A program made the translations under genes and the position numbers. From an uncultured Lachnospiraceae bacterium (GTDB lineage Bacteria > Bacillota > Clostridia > Lachnospirales > Lachnospiraceae), in the NCBI GenBank assembly GCA_902789555.1, contig CADAOF010000008.1, positions 34,101-98,100 on the forward strand: a DNA stretch of 64,000 bases, in the 5' to 3' direction. Below are positions 50,618-60,175 of the stretch, piece by piece. The notes beneath the pieces are model-generated. The model worked only from the letters and a program-made list of their open reading frames with translations, was not told the origin of the DNA and ran no database searches. Within the stretch, counting starts at the first letter, position 1. Each line of letters begins with the position of its first letter.

Positions 50618-52352
50618 TAATCAAGCAGATGCAAAAACAGCTCTCCGTTTTATTTTGAAGACAGCTCCACGGAGTTTTGTGCTGATGGTTTTCATGGGAC
50701 TTCTGAACGGAGCAGCTTTCATCGTAAGCGTCTGGGCAACAGAACGCATCTTTTTTTTCGTTTCCTCTGGTTATTCATGGGATCTTCTCTCCGCTCTGAT
50801 CCTATATGCAGCCGCTTTTCTTATTTCCGCCGGATACTCCGTGTGGTACATAAGATATCATGTTCAATTTTTTGCTATCATTGATTTTGAGGAAAAAATA
50901 CGCCGGATGCTGCACGCCAAAAGCCGGCGTATTTCAAACGAGCAGTTGGAAACACCCAACGCCTTCGCGTATATTCGTCAGGCAGATAATGCCCGGCAGA
51001 ATCTGTTTCGCTATGGTCAGATCTATGTTGAAGCTGTCATGACCTTGATTCAGGCAGCAATGGTAGGTGCATATATTTCTTCTTTCCATCTTGCCTTTGC
51101 TTTTCTTCTTCCTCTGTCCGTTCTTCCTGCACTCATGGAAATGCTGTTCGATACCAGGCAGTGGAAACGCGGATATGAGATGATAAGCCAGTGTCAGCGT
51201 GAAGAAGCTGAGTATGAGAAAGCTGTCGTTGATGAAGTTGCCTGCAAGGAGAGCCGCTTGACCGGTGCCGACACATTAATGATAAGCAAATGGATAGAGA
51301 GCCGGAAAACACGGGATTCAATAGAAGACGCCAAATCAAAGAAAATGCTGAACTTAAGACTATTCCTTAGTATTCTTTCCTGCGCCGGAACCGTAGGAGG
51401 TTTCGTCGTTTCAGGGTTATTGTATTATTCGGGACAAGTTGGATTGTCCTCTTTCACCGCAGGTGTGGCTGCATATACTTCCCTTACAGCAATCATAAGA
51501 GGCATTTCCGGTACTGCAGGGAACGAAAACCAATTTCGGCAAATGATCCAACCGTTTTTCCGGTACTGGAACATGGAAGAAAGAACCGGATCATCAGACA
51601 AGTGTTCATTTACATCGACTGTATCGCTGTCTGATGTGTCCTTTGCCTATCCGAATCAGAAAGAAAACGCCCTTGATCATATCTGCCTGACAATAAAAAA
51701 AGGCGAAACTGTTGCCATCGTTGGCGAAAACGGTGCCGGAAAATCCACCCTTGTCAATGTGATTCTTGGTCTTTATCGTCCCTCTTCCGGAAGGATAAAA
51801 TATGACGGAGAGGACATTTCCGCAGTCAGGGAAACAGTCTTGCACATTCATCAATCCGCCTTACCTCAAAACTTCTGCCGATATAAAATATCTGCGGGAG
51901 ATAATATTGCTATCGGCGATTTTTCCAAGCTTGATCATGCGCAGATCGATCAAAGGCTTTCCCGGCTTTTCCCGGACGGTGACATCACACACGACACGCT
52001 TTTGGGAAAAGAATTCGGCGGAAGAGAACTTTCCGGCGGCCAGTGGCAGCAGCTTTCCTGTGAGAGAAGTTTCTATAAAGACAGTGATTTCGTGGTTCTG
52101 GACGAGCCCACCTCCGCCATAGATCCGCTGCGGGAAAAGGCGCTTTATGCCCGCTTTCTTAAAGAACTGAAAGGAAAAACCGGTATCATTGTTACCCATC
52201 GATTGGGCGCTGTGCAATTGGCTGACCGCATCATCGTCCTTTCCCATGGACAATTAGTGGAAAACGGAACACATAAGGAACTGTTGGAAGCGAACGGCCT
52301 TTATGCTTCTCTGTGGCAAACACAAGTCGCTTCATTCTCACAGAAAGCGTAA
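50607..52352 (+). CDS. ABC transporter, fused permease-ATPase (half-transporter 2)
   Basis: A 581-residue partner of the preceding protein. It has a membrane domain, then Walker A GENGAGKST, signature LSGGQWQQ, Walker B VVLDEPTSAID (catalytic Glu present) and H-loop VTHRLGAVQ. The start at 50607 lies inside the 3' end of the first gene, after GAAAGGA. Both ATP sites look intact, so a symmetric active heterodimer is likely. No precursor peptide or modification gene is adjacent, so the cargo is unknown. Its AT-rich codon use matches its partner. Confidence 0.88.
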   Translation: MMSNNQADAKTALRFILKTAPRSFVLMVFMGLLNGAAFIVSVWATERIFFFVSSGYSWDLLSALILYAAAFLISAGYSVWYIRYHVQFFAIIDFEEKIRRMLHAKSRRISNEQLETPNAFAYIRQADNARQNLFRYGQIYVEAVMTLIQAAMVGAYISSFHLAFAFLLPLSVLPALMEMLFDTRQWKRGYEMISQCQREEAEYEKAVVDEVACKESRLTGADTLMISKWIESRKTRDSIEDAKSKKMLNLRLFLSILSCAGTVGGFVVSGLLYYSGQVGLSSFTAGVAAYTSLTAIIRGISGTAGNENQFRQMIQPFFRYWNMEERTGSSDKCSFTSTVSLSDVSFAYPNQKENALDHICLTIKKGETVAIVGENGAGKSTLVNVILGLYRPSSGRIKYDGEDISAVRETVLHIHQSALPQNFCRYKISAGDNIAIGDFSKLDHAQIDQRLSRLFPDGDITHDTLLGKEFGGRELSGGQWQQLSCERSFYKDSDFVVLDEPTSAIDPLREKALYARFLKELKGKTGIIVTHRLGAVQLADRIIVLSHGQLVENGTHKELLEANGLYASLWQTQVASFSQKA

Positions 52353-52359
52353 AGAAAGA

Positions 52360-52379
52360 GGGCAGCCTTTCGGCTGCCC
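52360..52379 (+). terminator. Hairpin terminator after the ABC pair
   Basis: Stem GGGCAGCC / GGCTGCCC with loop TTTC, eight bases after the stop. The T-run is weak and lies downstream. Confidence 0.6.
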
Positions 52380-52426
52380 CCGGTTCGCGTGTCTGTTTTC
52401 TTTTCTCTCTTTCGGACACCCGGCTG

Positions 52427-54118
52427 TTAAGGCCCGGCTGCCCCGGAAAGATCGGCTCCGCTGAAATAACGTTCGAACAGTTTCCAGACCTCCGGCGTTT
52501 CCATTCCCAGCCGCCAGGCCGCAAGGCCTGCCGGTTTGGAGGGACGGACTGCCGCCAGGCGGGCTGCCATGGATTCCGCATCTTCGATCCAGACTCTGGC
52601 TCTGACGTTATCCATGGTGAATTCCGCATAATTCTGCCCCGTAGCGGCATCCCATGCGGGCTGCGCGCCGTACTGCGCAAGAAGTTCAGCCGTCGCATTC
52701 ATGTTCAGCAGGCTGCTGTCGGGCTTGGCGCCGGTGCCCTTCCAGACCCTGGTAAAGAACGGAACGCCCAGGATGACCTTCTCCGCGGGGACCTGCGCCA
52801 GCGTCTTCTCGAGGCCCGACGTGACAAAGCCGAGCGAGGCGGAAGAACCGGCTTCCGATCCCTGATAGTGTTCGTCATATCCCATGACGATGAGATAGTC
52901 CGCAAAGATTCCCTGCTCCTTACGGTCGTAGTGGGCCGTCCAGGCGGTGGGCACGTAGTTGTCGACCGACAGCACGAGCCCTTTCCGGTGGCAGGCAAGC
53001 GACAGTTCGCGGATGAACTGTACGAATCCCCTTCCCGCGTCAGAAGGCAGATTCTCGATGTCCACGTTGAGCCCGTCGGCGCCCACGGCAGTGATGGCGT
53101 TAACCAGTTCCTGCACCAGTCTGGTGCGCTTCGTGGTCTCGTTCATCACCGCTTTCAGCCGGTCGCCGTATACCTCGTAATCCATGTTATTGACCAATGC
53201 CCAGACTTCGAGGCCCATGGCATGTGCCTGTTCCACGTAAGCCGCGGATGAAGCGTTGTCAAAACCGCCCTCTCCGTCATTCAGGAAGAACCAGGTGGGT
53301 GAAACAACCGTTACCCCCTTTGCTTCAGCCATTAGTTCACCCAGTTTTCCGTTATCGATGTCCCGATAGGCGATCTGGTGCCAGACCAGGCAGATGTTCT
53401 GACGGGTAGAAACCCCTTCGTAAACAGGCTCCGTGTATGCGTGGGGCAGGGTCTCCTTCCCGGCCGTCATTTGGCCGGATCTGTCGACGTAGCCCTCGAT
53501 TCCGTCTTCCGTGCAGACGTAATACCACTTGGACTGCTGCTTCAGGAAACGGACTTTTTCGCCCGCAGCCAGCGTCGCCATGATGGGGCTCGACACTCTG
53601 GCTTCCTTCCGCAACGTGATATTTTCTTCCGCCGTCAGAATGTCCTGCTCTCCGAAGGCCGTCCGGATCACCAGCCTGTCAGGGTCGGCATAAAGCTTCC
53701 AGTGCATGTCCGTGTACTGCGCGGCATAGTCCAGCAGCACGTAGAGCGCACCGTTCGTTTTTCGAAGGACGGGATGCCCTTCGAACACCGCCCCCTTGTC
53801 AGCCCAGAGGGTCTTGTCGGGCAGAGTGTACAGCAGTATTTCCTCGGTCTCATCCAGATAAAACCGGGCATTGATCTTCAGCAGATAGGATGGAGAAAGG
53901 TAAACGGCTCCGTCTGCGATGACCGCATCTTCATGAGACAGAACGTCATTGGTGACCACGGCAAGAGCGCCGGGCCGAGAGGCAAAATACTGGTCCAGAT
54001 CCGCATGTTCCGTGCTCGGCCGGACTTCCAGAATGACAGCCACGGTCAGCAGTACAGCCACGACGGCAAGGACGGGCCACACAGGGACTTTTTTCTTTTT
54101 TTTCTTGTGCGAGACCAT
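52427..54118 (-). CDS. Membrane-anchored GH18-family glycosidase with SH3-like domain
   Basis: A 563-residue protein with a basic N-terminus and one membrane anchor (residues 12-30). An unassigned domain (40-160) is followed by a bacterial SH3-like domain (about 162-215: ENITLRKEARVSSPIMATLAAGEKVRFL), then a GH18 barrel. The GH18 signature is DGLNVDIE (348-355), with the catalytic acid Glu355 present; IVMGYDEH and late WIEDAES fit YaaH/SleL-type enzymes that cut peptidoglycan glycan strands. It is inferred to act on cell wall or spore cortex outside the membrane. Confidence 0.9.
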   Translation of the reverse strand: MVSHKKKKKKVPVWPVLAVVAVLLTVAVILEVRPSTEHADLDQYFASRPGALAVVTNDVLSHEDAVIADGAVYLSPSYLLKINARFYLDETEEILLYTLPDKTLWADKGAVFEGHPVLRKTNGALYVLLDYAAQYTDMHWKLYADPDRLVIRTAFGEQDILTAEENITLRKEARVSSPIMATLAAGEKVRFLKQQSKWYYVCTEDGIEGYVDRSGQMTAGKETLPHAYTEPVYEGVSTRQNICLVWHQIAYRDIDNGKLGELMAEAKGVTVVSPTWFFLNDGEGGFDNASSAAYVEQAHAMGLEVWALVNNMDYEVYGDRLKAVMNETTKRTRLVQELVNAITAVGADGLNVDIENLPSDAGRGFVQFIRELSLACHRKGLVLSVDNYVPTAWTAHYDRKEQGIFADYLIVMGYDEHYQGSEAGSSASLGFVTSGLEKTLAQVPAEKVILGVPFFTRVWKGTGAKPDSSLLNMNATAELLAQYGAQPAWDAATGQNYAEFTMDNVRARVWIEDAESMAARLAAVRPSKPAGLAAWRLGMETPEVWKLFERYFSGADLSGAAGP

Positions 54119-54143
54119 GTTTTTTCCTCTCCCTTCCGGCTGC

Positions 54144-54173
54144 AGTATAGCATAATCCGCTCCGGATTGTAAA
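54144..54173 (-). promoter_or_regulatory. Promoter of the GH18 gene with palindromic spacer
   Basis: Minus strand: -35 TTTACA (54168-54173), 18-base spacer, -10 TATACT (54144-54149). The spacer holds ATCCG-GAG-CGGAT, a perfect inverted repeat that could be an operator. Confidence 0.65.
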
Positions 54174-54179
54174 GGAATT

Positions 54180-54500
54180 AGGTCTGTTTTCAGCCGCTTT
54201 CCGACAGCGTTTCTCCATAATGATTACAGAAGGGTATTACGGGTCGGCTTTCGCAGGGCTGATGCCCGGACGTTCGGCACCGCTCCCGGTCTTCGGCTTT
54301 CGCGTGATCATATCCGCGGCATGATACCGTTGTTCCCTGTCCCTTTCGGCTCTTCCTTTTCGAACCGGATCAAGCATAGCGCCGTCCCCTTTTCCTGTCA
54401 CGCGACAGCGCCCCGATCCCCGCAACACTTCCGGCGTTTTGTTGCACGGGAGGCATCTTTTCGCAAAAAACTTCTTTCATGCTGCATGAAGGCCGTCTTT
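54180..54500. other. Intergenic region without recognisable gene
   Basis: About 320 bases between divergent genes. I see no supported coding frame, RNA or repeat here. Confidence 0.5.
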
Positions 54501-54502
54501 TG

Positions 54503-54532
54503 TTGAAAAAAGCGCTGATCCGGTGCTATACT
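54503..54532 (+). promoter_or_regulatory. Promoter of the heterodimeric ABC exporter
   Basis: -35 TTGAAA (54503-54508), 18-base spacer, -10 TATACT (54527-54532), 47 bases before the ATG. Confidence 0.7.
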
Positions 54533-54579
54533 TGACTTGATCCACGAAGCATTTCGCATTCTCCCGGAAAGGAGTTTTC

Positions 54580-56337
54580 ATGAAGCTGATCCTCCGCACT
54601 CTGGGGCGTTACCGGAAAGCCGTGCTGCTTGCCGTTTTCATCAAGCTGCTGGGTACGCTTTCCGAGCTGACGATCCCCTATATCTTCGAACACGTCGTGG
54701 ACGAAGTGGTCCCGTCCGGCGCGCTTTCCCCCGTCATCCTGTGGGGACTGGCCATGTTCGCTGCGGCTGTCATCTGCCGCCAGCTGAACGTGACGGCGAA
54801 CCGGAAAGCCGTGGACAACGCCCACCGGATGAGTTATGAGATCCGTCAGGAACTCTTCATCAAAACTTCCAATCTGAACGGCGCGCAGTTCGACAGTTTC
54901 GGCCTGCCGAGCCTCATTTCCCGCATGACCTCCGACAGCTACAACGTCCAGTCCGCAGTTCAGCAGTTCCAGACGCTCTGCGTGCGTGCGCCGATGATGC
55001 TGATCGGCGGCGTGATCGTGACCCTCGTCATGGACGCGCATCTCGCGCTGATCCTGGTCATCATGCTGCCCTTCCTCATTGCGGTCATCCTCTTCGTCTC
55101 CTCACGGGGCATTCCCCTCTATAAAAAGGTCCAGGCCAAGCTGGACACCATCGTCCGCGTCATGCGGGAAAACATCACCGGTATCCGCGTGGTCAAGGCG
55201 CTTTCCAAGGAAGACTACGAAATGCGCCGTTTTGCCGCGGCCAACGACGACATGACGAAAAGCGACATCAAGGCGGCGACCATCATGGCGGTGCCCGGCC
55301 CGTTCATGCAGCTCTGCCTGAACACAGGCCTCACGCTGGTCGTCCTGATCGGCGCCGGCCGCGTCAATGACGGCCTCATGAAGCCGGGCGTCATTCTCGC
55401 CTTCCTGACCTATTTCAACATGATCTCCATGGGCGTGATGGGCCTCTCCCGCATCTTCATGACGATGTCCAAGGCCAGCGCCAGCGCGGACCGCATCGAC
55501 GCCGTGCTACAGACGGAAACTGACGAAGACATCCTTCCCGAGGCGCAGGGGCTTAAACCTTCGGGCGATGAGTTCATCCGCTTTGAGCACGTCGATTTCT
55601 CCTACGGCGAAGGGAGCGGTGACAGTGAGGGCTTTGCCGGCGGGCAGCGGGAAAAGGCGCTTGAAGACATCAGTTTTGCCGTGAAGAAGGGCGAAAGCCT
55701 CGGCATCATCGGTCCGACGGGCTGCGGCAAATCCACCGTCGTCAGCCTCCTGATGCATTTCTATGATGCGACCTCCGGCGGCGTGTTCGTGGACGGCCGG
55801 GACGTGCGCACCTATGAAAAGGACGCGCTCCGCCGCCGTTTCGGCGCCGCCTTCCAGAACGACATGATCTTCCAGGATACGCTTCGCGAGAACATTGATT
55901 TCGGCCGCGGGCTCACGGAAGATGCGCTCCGGAAAGCTGCCGGCGACGCGCAGGCTTCCGAATACATCGACAGCCTCCCCGAAGGCCTGGACTACCTCGC
56001 CGCCATCAAGGGCATGAACCTTTCCGGCGGTCAGAAGCAGCGCCTGATGGTCGCGCGCGCCCTCGCCGCGGATCCCGAGATCCTGATCCTGGACGACGCC
56101 TCCTCCGCGCTTGACTACCGGACCGACGCCGCCATGCGGAAGGCCATCACCGAGCACCACGCCGGCAGCACGCTGATCATGATCGCCCAGCGCGTTTCCA
56201 GCGTCATGAACATGAAACAGATCCTGGTACTGGACAATGGCCGCTGCATCGGTTACGGCACGCACGAGGAGCTCCTTCGCTCCTGCCCCGCCTATCGCGA
56301 GATCTATGAGATCCAGATGGGCGCCATCGCGGGTTAG
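54580..56337 (+). CDS. Heterodimeric ABC exporter subunit with degenerate ATP site
   Basis: A 585-residue fused permease-ATPase. Walker A GPTGCGKST and signature LSGGQKQR are normal, but Walker B reads LILDDASSALD, with Asp in place of the catalytic Glu. That is the mark of the non-catalytic subunit in heterodimeric exporters such as BmrC/BmrD or TM287/288. Its partner follows 10 bases after its stop. Likely cargo is drugs or lipids. SD GGAAAGGAG precedes the ATG. Confidence 0.93.
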   Translation: MKLILRTLGRYRKAVLLAVFIKLLGTLSELTIPYIFEHVVDEVVPSGALSPVILWGLAMFAAAVICRQLNVTANRKAVDNAHRMSYEIRQELFIKTSNLNGAQFDSFGLPSLISRMTSDSYNVQSAVQQFQTLCVRAPMMLIGGVIVTLVMDAHLALILVIMLPFLIAVILFVSSRGIPLYKKVQAKLDTIVRVMRENITGIRVVKALSKEDYEMRRFAAANDDMTKSDIKAATIMAVPGPFMQLCLNTGLTLVVLIGAGRVNDGLMKPGVILAFLTYFNMISMGVMGLSRIFMTMSKASASADRIDAVLQTETDEDILPEAQGLKPSGDEFIRFEHVDFSYGEGSGDSEGFAGGQREKALEDISFAVKKGESLGIIGPTGCGKSTVVSLLMHFYDATSGGVFVDGRDVRTYEKDALRRRFGAAFQNDMIFQDTLRENIDFGRGLTEDALRKAAGDAQASEYIDSLPEGLDYLAAIKGMNLSGGQKQRLMVARALAADPEILILDDASSALDYRTDAAMRKAITEHHAGSTLIMIAQRVSSVMNMKQILVLDNGRCIGYGTHEELLRSCPAYREIYEIQMGAIAG

Positions 56338-56347
56338 GAGGTGCGTC

Positions 56348-58138
56348 ATGCCGGGAAAAGGTGACAGAGGAAGAGTCAAGGAAAAGCCGAAGGACGCCAA
56401 GGGCGCCCTGAAGCGGATCCTCACTTATCTTATGGAATACAAATGGATCGTGCTCCTCCTGCTCTGCTTCTCGCTCGCCGGGAACGTCGGGAACCTCCTC
56501 GGCCCGCGCTTTGCGGGCAAGGCCATCGGCGCTATGGAAGCCGGCGCGAAACTGGGCAAAGGCATGATCGACATGGCGCTCGTCAGGCACTACGCCATGC
56601 TCATGCTCCTCTTCTACGCCGGGAGCAACGTTCTCAACTTTACCGTGAACATCTGCATGATGCGGGTGGGCCGGCGCATCGCGCGCAACATGCGCCGCGA
56701 CGTTTTCAATAAACTCATGACCCTGCCGGTCGGCTATTTCGATCGTAACCAGGCCGGCGACATCATCAGCCGCGTGAGCTACGACATCGACGTGGTCGCG
56801 CTCAGCCTCTCCTCCGACGTGATCCAGATCCTGACGAGCTTCATCACGGTCGCGGGCAGCTTCATCATGATGTGCACGATCTCTATCCCGCTCGTTTTCT
56901 GCATGCTCTTTACGATTCCCGTGAGCGTGCTCTTTACCCGCAGCATGTCGAAAAAGACCCGTCCCCGCTACGCGCGCCGGAGCGCCGCCTACGGGGCAAT
57001 GAACGGCTTTGCGGAGGAAATGTTCACCGGGCAGAAAACGATCCTTGCCTACGCGCATGAGGACGCAGTCTGCGAAAAGTTCAGCCGCATCAACCGCGAT
57101 GCCGCGGAAGCCTACAAAAATGCCGACGGCCTGGGCATGACCATGGGCCCGACCATCGGCATGATCTCGAACTTCGGCCTGGCCGCGATCGGCATGGGCG
57201 GCGCGGTGCTGTACATGCTGAAGATCGTCGGCCTTGACCAGATCTCGAGTTTTGTCCTTTACAGCCGCAAGTTCTCGGGACCGATCAATGAGATCTCCAA
57301 TATCATCAACGAGATCTTCTCGGCGCTCGCAGCTTCGGAGCGCGTCTTCCGCCTGCTCGACGAGCCCGAGGAGGCGAAGGATCTCTACGGCGCCGCCGAA
57401 CTCGAAAACTGCGAAGGCCATGTGGAAGCGGACCACGTCAGCTTCGGCTACGTTCCGGAAAAGACCGTCCTGCATGACCTCTCCCTGGAGGCAAAGCCCG
57501 GCCAGACCGTTGCGATCGTCGGCCCCACCGGCGCCGGCAAGACCACCATCATCAACCTGCTCATGCGCTTCTACGACCCGAACGGCGGACGCATCCTCGT
57601 GGACGGCAGGGAGCAGCGGGAATACACCATGGAGAGCCTGCGGCGTGCTTACGCAATGGTCCTGCAGGATACCTGGCTTTTCAACGGGACCATTTACGAC
57701 AACATCGCCTACGGCAAGGAAAATGCTTCGATGGACGAAGTCGTCGCCGCCGCGAAGGCCGCCCGCATCCATAATTACATCATGCGGCTTCCGAACGGCT
57801 ACAATACGGTGATCACCGAGGACGGCGGCAACATTTCCAAGGGACAGAAACAGCTCCTTACGATCGCGCGGGCCATGCTCTACGACAACAACATGCTGAT
57901 CCTCGACGAAGCGACTTCGAACGTCGATACGAATACCGAACGGCAGGTGCAGCGGGCCATCCGAAGCCTCATGCAGGGCAAGACCAGCTTCGTGATCGCG
58001 CACCGGCTCTCCACGGTCCAGAACGCCGACCGGATCCTCGTCGTCGATCACGGCGACGTGGTCGAACAGGGCACGCACGACGAGCTGATGGGAAGGAAAG
58101 GCTTTTACTACCGGCTGTACGCCAGCCAGTTTGAATGA
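56348..58138 (+). CDS. Heterodimeric ABC exporter subunit with catalytic Glu
   Basis: A 596-residue fused permease-ATPase with a basic cytoplasmic N-terminus. Walker A GPTGAGKTT and Walker B LILDEATSNVD (Glu present) are normal. The signature is ISKGQKQL instead of LSGGQ, as in the catalytic partner of similar heterodimers, so the pair has one good and one degenerate ATP site. The start at 56348 follows TTAGGAGGTG. It forms an operon with the preceding gene. Confidence 0.93.
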   Translation: MPGKGDRGRVKEKPKDAKGALKRILTYLMEYKWIVLLLLCFSLAGNVGNLLGPRFAGKAIGAMEAGAKLGKGMIDMALVRHYAMLMLLFYAGSNVLNFTVNICMMRVGRRIARNMRRDVFNKLMTLPVGYFDRNQAGDIISRVSYDIDVVALSLSSDVIQILTSFITVAGSFIMMCTISIPLVFCMLFTIPVSVLFTRSMSKKTRPRYARRSAAYGAMNGFAEEMFTGQKTILAYAHEDAVCEKFSRINRDAAEAYKNADGLGMTMGPTIGMISNFGLAAIGMGGAVLYMLKIVGLDQISSFVLYSRKFSGPINEISNIINEIFSALAASERVFRLLDEPEEAKDLYGAAELENCEGHVEADHVSFGYVPEKTVLHDLSLEAKPGQTVAIVGPTGAGKTTIINLLMRFYDPNGGRILVDGREQREYTMESLRRAYAMVLQDTWLFNGTIYDNIAYGKENASMDEVVAAAKAARIHNYIMRLPNGYNTVITEDGGNISKGQKQLLTIARAMLYDNNMLILDEATSNVDTNTERQVQRAIRSLMQGKTSFVIAHRLSTVQNADRILVVDHGDVVEQGTHDELMGRKGFYYRLYASQFE

Positions 58139-58139
58139 A

Positions 58140-58165
58140 AGATCCTTGCTGCGGTCAGGATGACA
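58140..58165 (+). repeat. REP-like ATCCT...AGGAT repeat (relative of 44163)
   Basis: GATCCTTGCTGCGGTCAGGATGACAG begins two bases after the stop codon of the ABC gene. It has the same ends as the repeat after the DUF4037 gene, with a different middle. Confidence 0.45.
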
Positions 58166-58180
58166 GCTCCCGAAGACGCA

Positions 58181-58219
58181 AAAAAAGACCGCGGACGCTT
58201 TTCCGTCCGCGGTCTTTTG
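58181..58219. terminator. Bidirectional terminator between the ABC operon and rpmF
   Basis: Fifteen-bp perfect stem AAAAGACCGCGGACG / CGTCCGCGGTCTTTT around CTTTTC. Confidence 0.92.
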
Positions 58220-58232
58220 TAAAGCCTTCGAA

Positions 58233-58415
58233 TTATTCGTCGACTTCAACGATCTGTTTCTTGTTGTAGGAGCCGCATGCCTTGCAGACCTGGTGAGGTA
58301 CCATCAACGCACCGCATTTGCTGCACTTGACCAAAGTAGGATTGCTCATCTTCCAGTTTGCTCTGCGGCTGTCTCTTCTTGCCTTAGAGGACTTATTCTT
58401 GGGACAAATAGACAT
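58233..58415 (-). CDS. rpmF: 50S ribosomal protein L32
   Basis: A 60-residue basic protein of the large ribosomal subunit, with the zinc ribbon CSKC...CKAC and the family start CPKNKSSKARRDSRRANW. The start at 58415 is chosen by SD AAGGAGG eight bases upstream. The usual upstream neighbour (DUF177/YceD) is absent: the gene is monocistronic with its own strong promoter. Confidence 0.97.
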   Translation of the reverse strand: MSICPKNKSSKARRDSRRANWKMSNPTLVKCSKCGALMVPHQVCKACGSYNKKQIVEVDE

Positions 58416-58482
58416 ATGATCCACCTCCTTCGCTCCCAGTCACGACCCCGGATGAAGTCCTCCCCGGAAATCGTGCTTTTCG

Positions 58483-58511
58483 ATTATAGCCAAAGCCTCC
58501 CCGCCTGTCAA
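58483..58511 (-). promoter_or_regulatory. Consensus promoter of rpmF
   Basis: Minus strand: -35 TTGACA (58506-58511), 17-base spacer, -10 TATAAT (58483-58488). It matches the sigma-A consensus at all twelve positions, fitting high ribosomal-protein expression. Confidence 0.9.
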
Positions 58512-58651
58512 CTGTTTTTTTCAGTTTTTTCAGGCAAATTTTTACGGCCCGTTCCTGTTTGCATTTTCTCCGTTTTTTGCTAAGATAAAGATAAAGTTTG
58601 CAATCGGTCCCCGCCGGACCGACGCGTTCATTCGGAAAAGAGGTACAGCAC

Positions 58652-60154
58652 ATGACACTGAAAGAAGCCAGAAGCGCCCTGATGACGCTGCAGGAAAAGA
58701 TCGCCGCGTACGGACATGCCATGAGCGTGATCTACTATGACGGCAGCACCACCGCGCCGAAAGGCACCGCAGCGAACCGCGGCCGCTCGCTCGGCGTGCT
58801 CAGCGAGGAAGTCTATAAGCTCCAGACCGGACCGAAGACCGTAAAGCTCCTTGAATTTCTGGATGCTCATAAAGCCAGACTCTCACAGGAAGAAAAACGC
58901 ATGGTCTTCCTGATGCTGAAGGAGATCCGCTATCTGCAGAAGCTCCCGATGGACGAATACATCGCCTATGAAAAGCTCCTGGTCGAAGCCGACGACGTCT
59001 GGCACCGCGCAAAGGATACAAGTGATTTTGCCCTGTTCGAACCGTACCTTGAACAGATCTTCGATACGCTCCGCCGCTTCGCGAAATACCAGGATCCGGA
59101 AAAAGATCCCTATGACTACTGGCTGAACGAATTCGAAGAAGGCCTGAACAAGGAAAAATGCGACGCCTTCTTCGGCGCGCTGAAGGAACGCCTCGTCCCG
59201 CTGATCGCGAAGATCGGGAAGGCGGAGCAGGTCTCCGACGCCTGCATCAAGGGCGATTTCCCCGAGGACAAACAGGAAGAACTCGCACATTTCCTCATGA
59301 AGCTGATCGGTCTGGACCTTGATCACGTAGGCCTTTCCACGACTGAGCACCCCTTCACCACGAGCCTCGGCTCGCATCTGGACGAGCGCATCACGACCCA
59401 CTACTACCGCGAAGACGTTTCCTTCTCGATGTTCAGCGTGGTACACGAAGGCGGGCATGCCCTGTATGATACCGGCTCCAGGGATGAGTTTGCCTTCACC
59501 GTCCTGGACGGCGGCGTGTCCATGGGCATTCACGAGAGCCAGAGCCGCTTCTACGAGAACATTTTAGGCAGAAGCAGGGCATTTGCCTATGTTATCCAGC
59601 CTGAACTCAGGAAACTTTTCCCGAAAAACTTCGCCAAGGCATCCGTGGAGGATATCTATAAAGCCGTAAACCGCGTACAGCCGAGTCTCATCCGCACCGA
59701 AGCCGACGAGGTCACCTACAGCCTGCACGTGATGATCCGCTACGAACTGGAGAAGCGCATTTTCGCCGGCGAGCTTAAGGTGCACGATCTTCCCGCCGAG
59801 TGGAACCGCCTCTACAAGGAATACCTCGGCATTGACGTGCCGGACGACAAACACGGCGTCCTGCAGGATTCCCACTGGTCCGGCGGCCTTGTCGGTTACT
59901 TCCCCAGCTACGCTTTCGGCAGTGCCTACGGCGCTCAGTTCCTGAAGAAGATGAAGGAGACCGTCGACGTGGACCGCTGCGTTGCGGAAGGCAACTTCGC
60001 CCCCATCAACGCCTGGCTCCGCGAGAACATCTGGCAGCACGGCAGCCTCTACACCCCGGCCGAACTCCTGGACCGCGTCCTCGGCGAAGCGTTTGACCCG
60101 ATGGTCTACGTGGAATATCTCGAAGCGAAAGTGAAGGACATTTACGGGGTATAA
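58652..60154 (+). CDS. M32-family metallocarboxypeptidase
   Basis: A 500-residue cytosolic zinc carboxypeptidase. The zinc motif HEGGH is in VVHEGGHALYD, the third ligand region is GIHESQSRFYEN, and the substrate-binding segment is VEDIYKAVNRVQPSLIRTEADEVTYSLH. All are in the usual order for this family, which trims amino acids from peptide C-termini. It fits with the strong peptide uptake in this region. The start at 58652 follows AAGAGG. It is monocistronic with a strong terminator. Confidence 0.95.
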   Translation: MTLKEARSALMTLQEKIAAYGHAMSVIYYDGSTTAPKGTAANRGRSLGVLSEEVYKLQTGPKTVKLLEFLDAHKARLSQEEKRMVFLMLKEIRYLQKLPMDEYIAYEKLLVEADDVWHRAKDTSDFALFEPYLEQIFDTLRRFAKYQDPEKDPYDYWLNEFEEGLNKEKCDAFFGALKERLVPLIAKIGKAEQVSDACIKGDFPEDKQEELAHFLMKLIGLDLDHVGLSTTEHPFTTSLGSHLDERITTHYYREDVSFSMFSVVHEGGHALYDTGSRDEFAFTVLDGGVSMGIHESQSRFYENILGRSRAFAYVIQPELRKLFPKNFAKASVEDIYKAVNRVQPSLIRTEADEVTYSLHVMIRYELEKRIFAGELKVHDLPAEWNRLYKEYLGIDVPDDKHGVLQDSHWSGGLVGYFPSYAFGSAYGAQFLKKMKETVDVDRCVAEGNFAPINAWLRENIWQHGSLYTPAELLDRVLGEAFDPMVYVEYLEAKVKDIYGV

Positions 60155-60175
60155 TTAAACCTCCCTGACAAAGCT

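Noticed and set aside
56204-58249. 681-residue minus-strand open frame opposite the ABC exporter subunit
   Set aside because: Shadow frame with His/Asp/Glu-rich low complexity. The opposite strand has complete ABC motifs.
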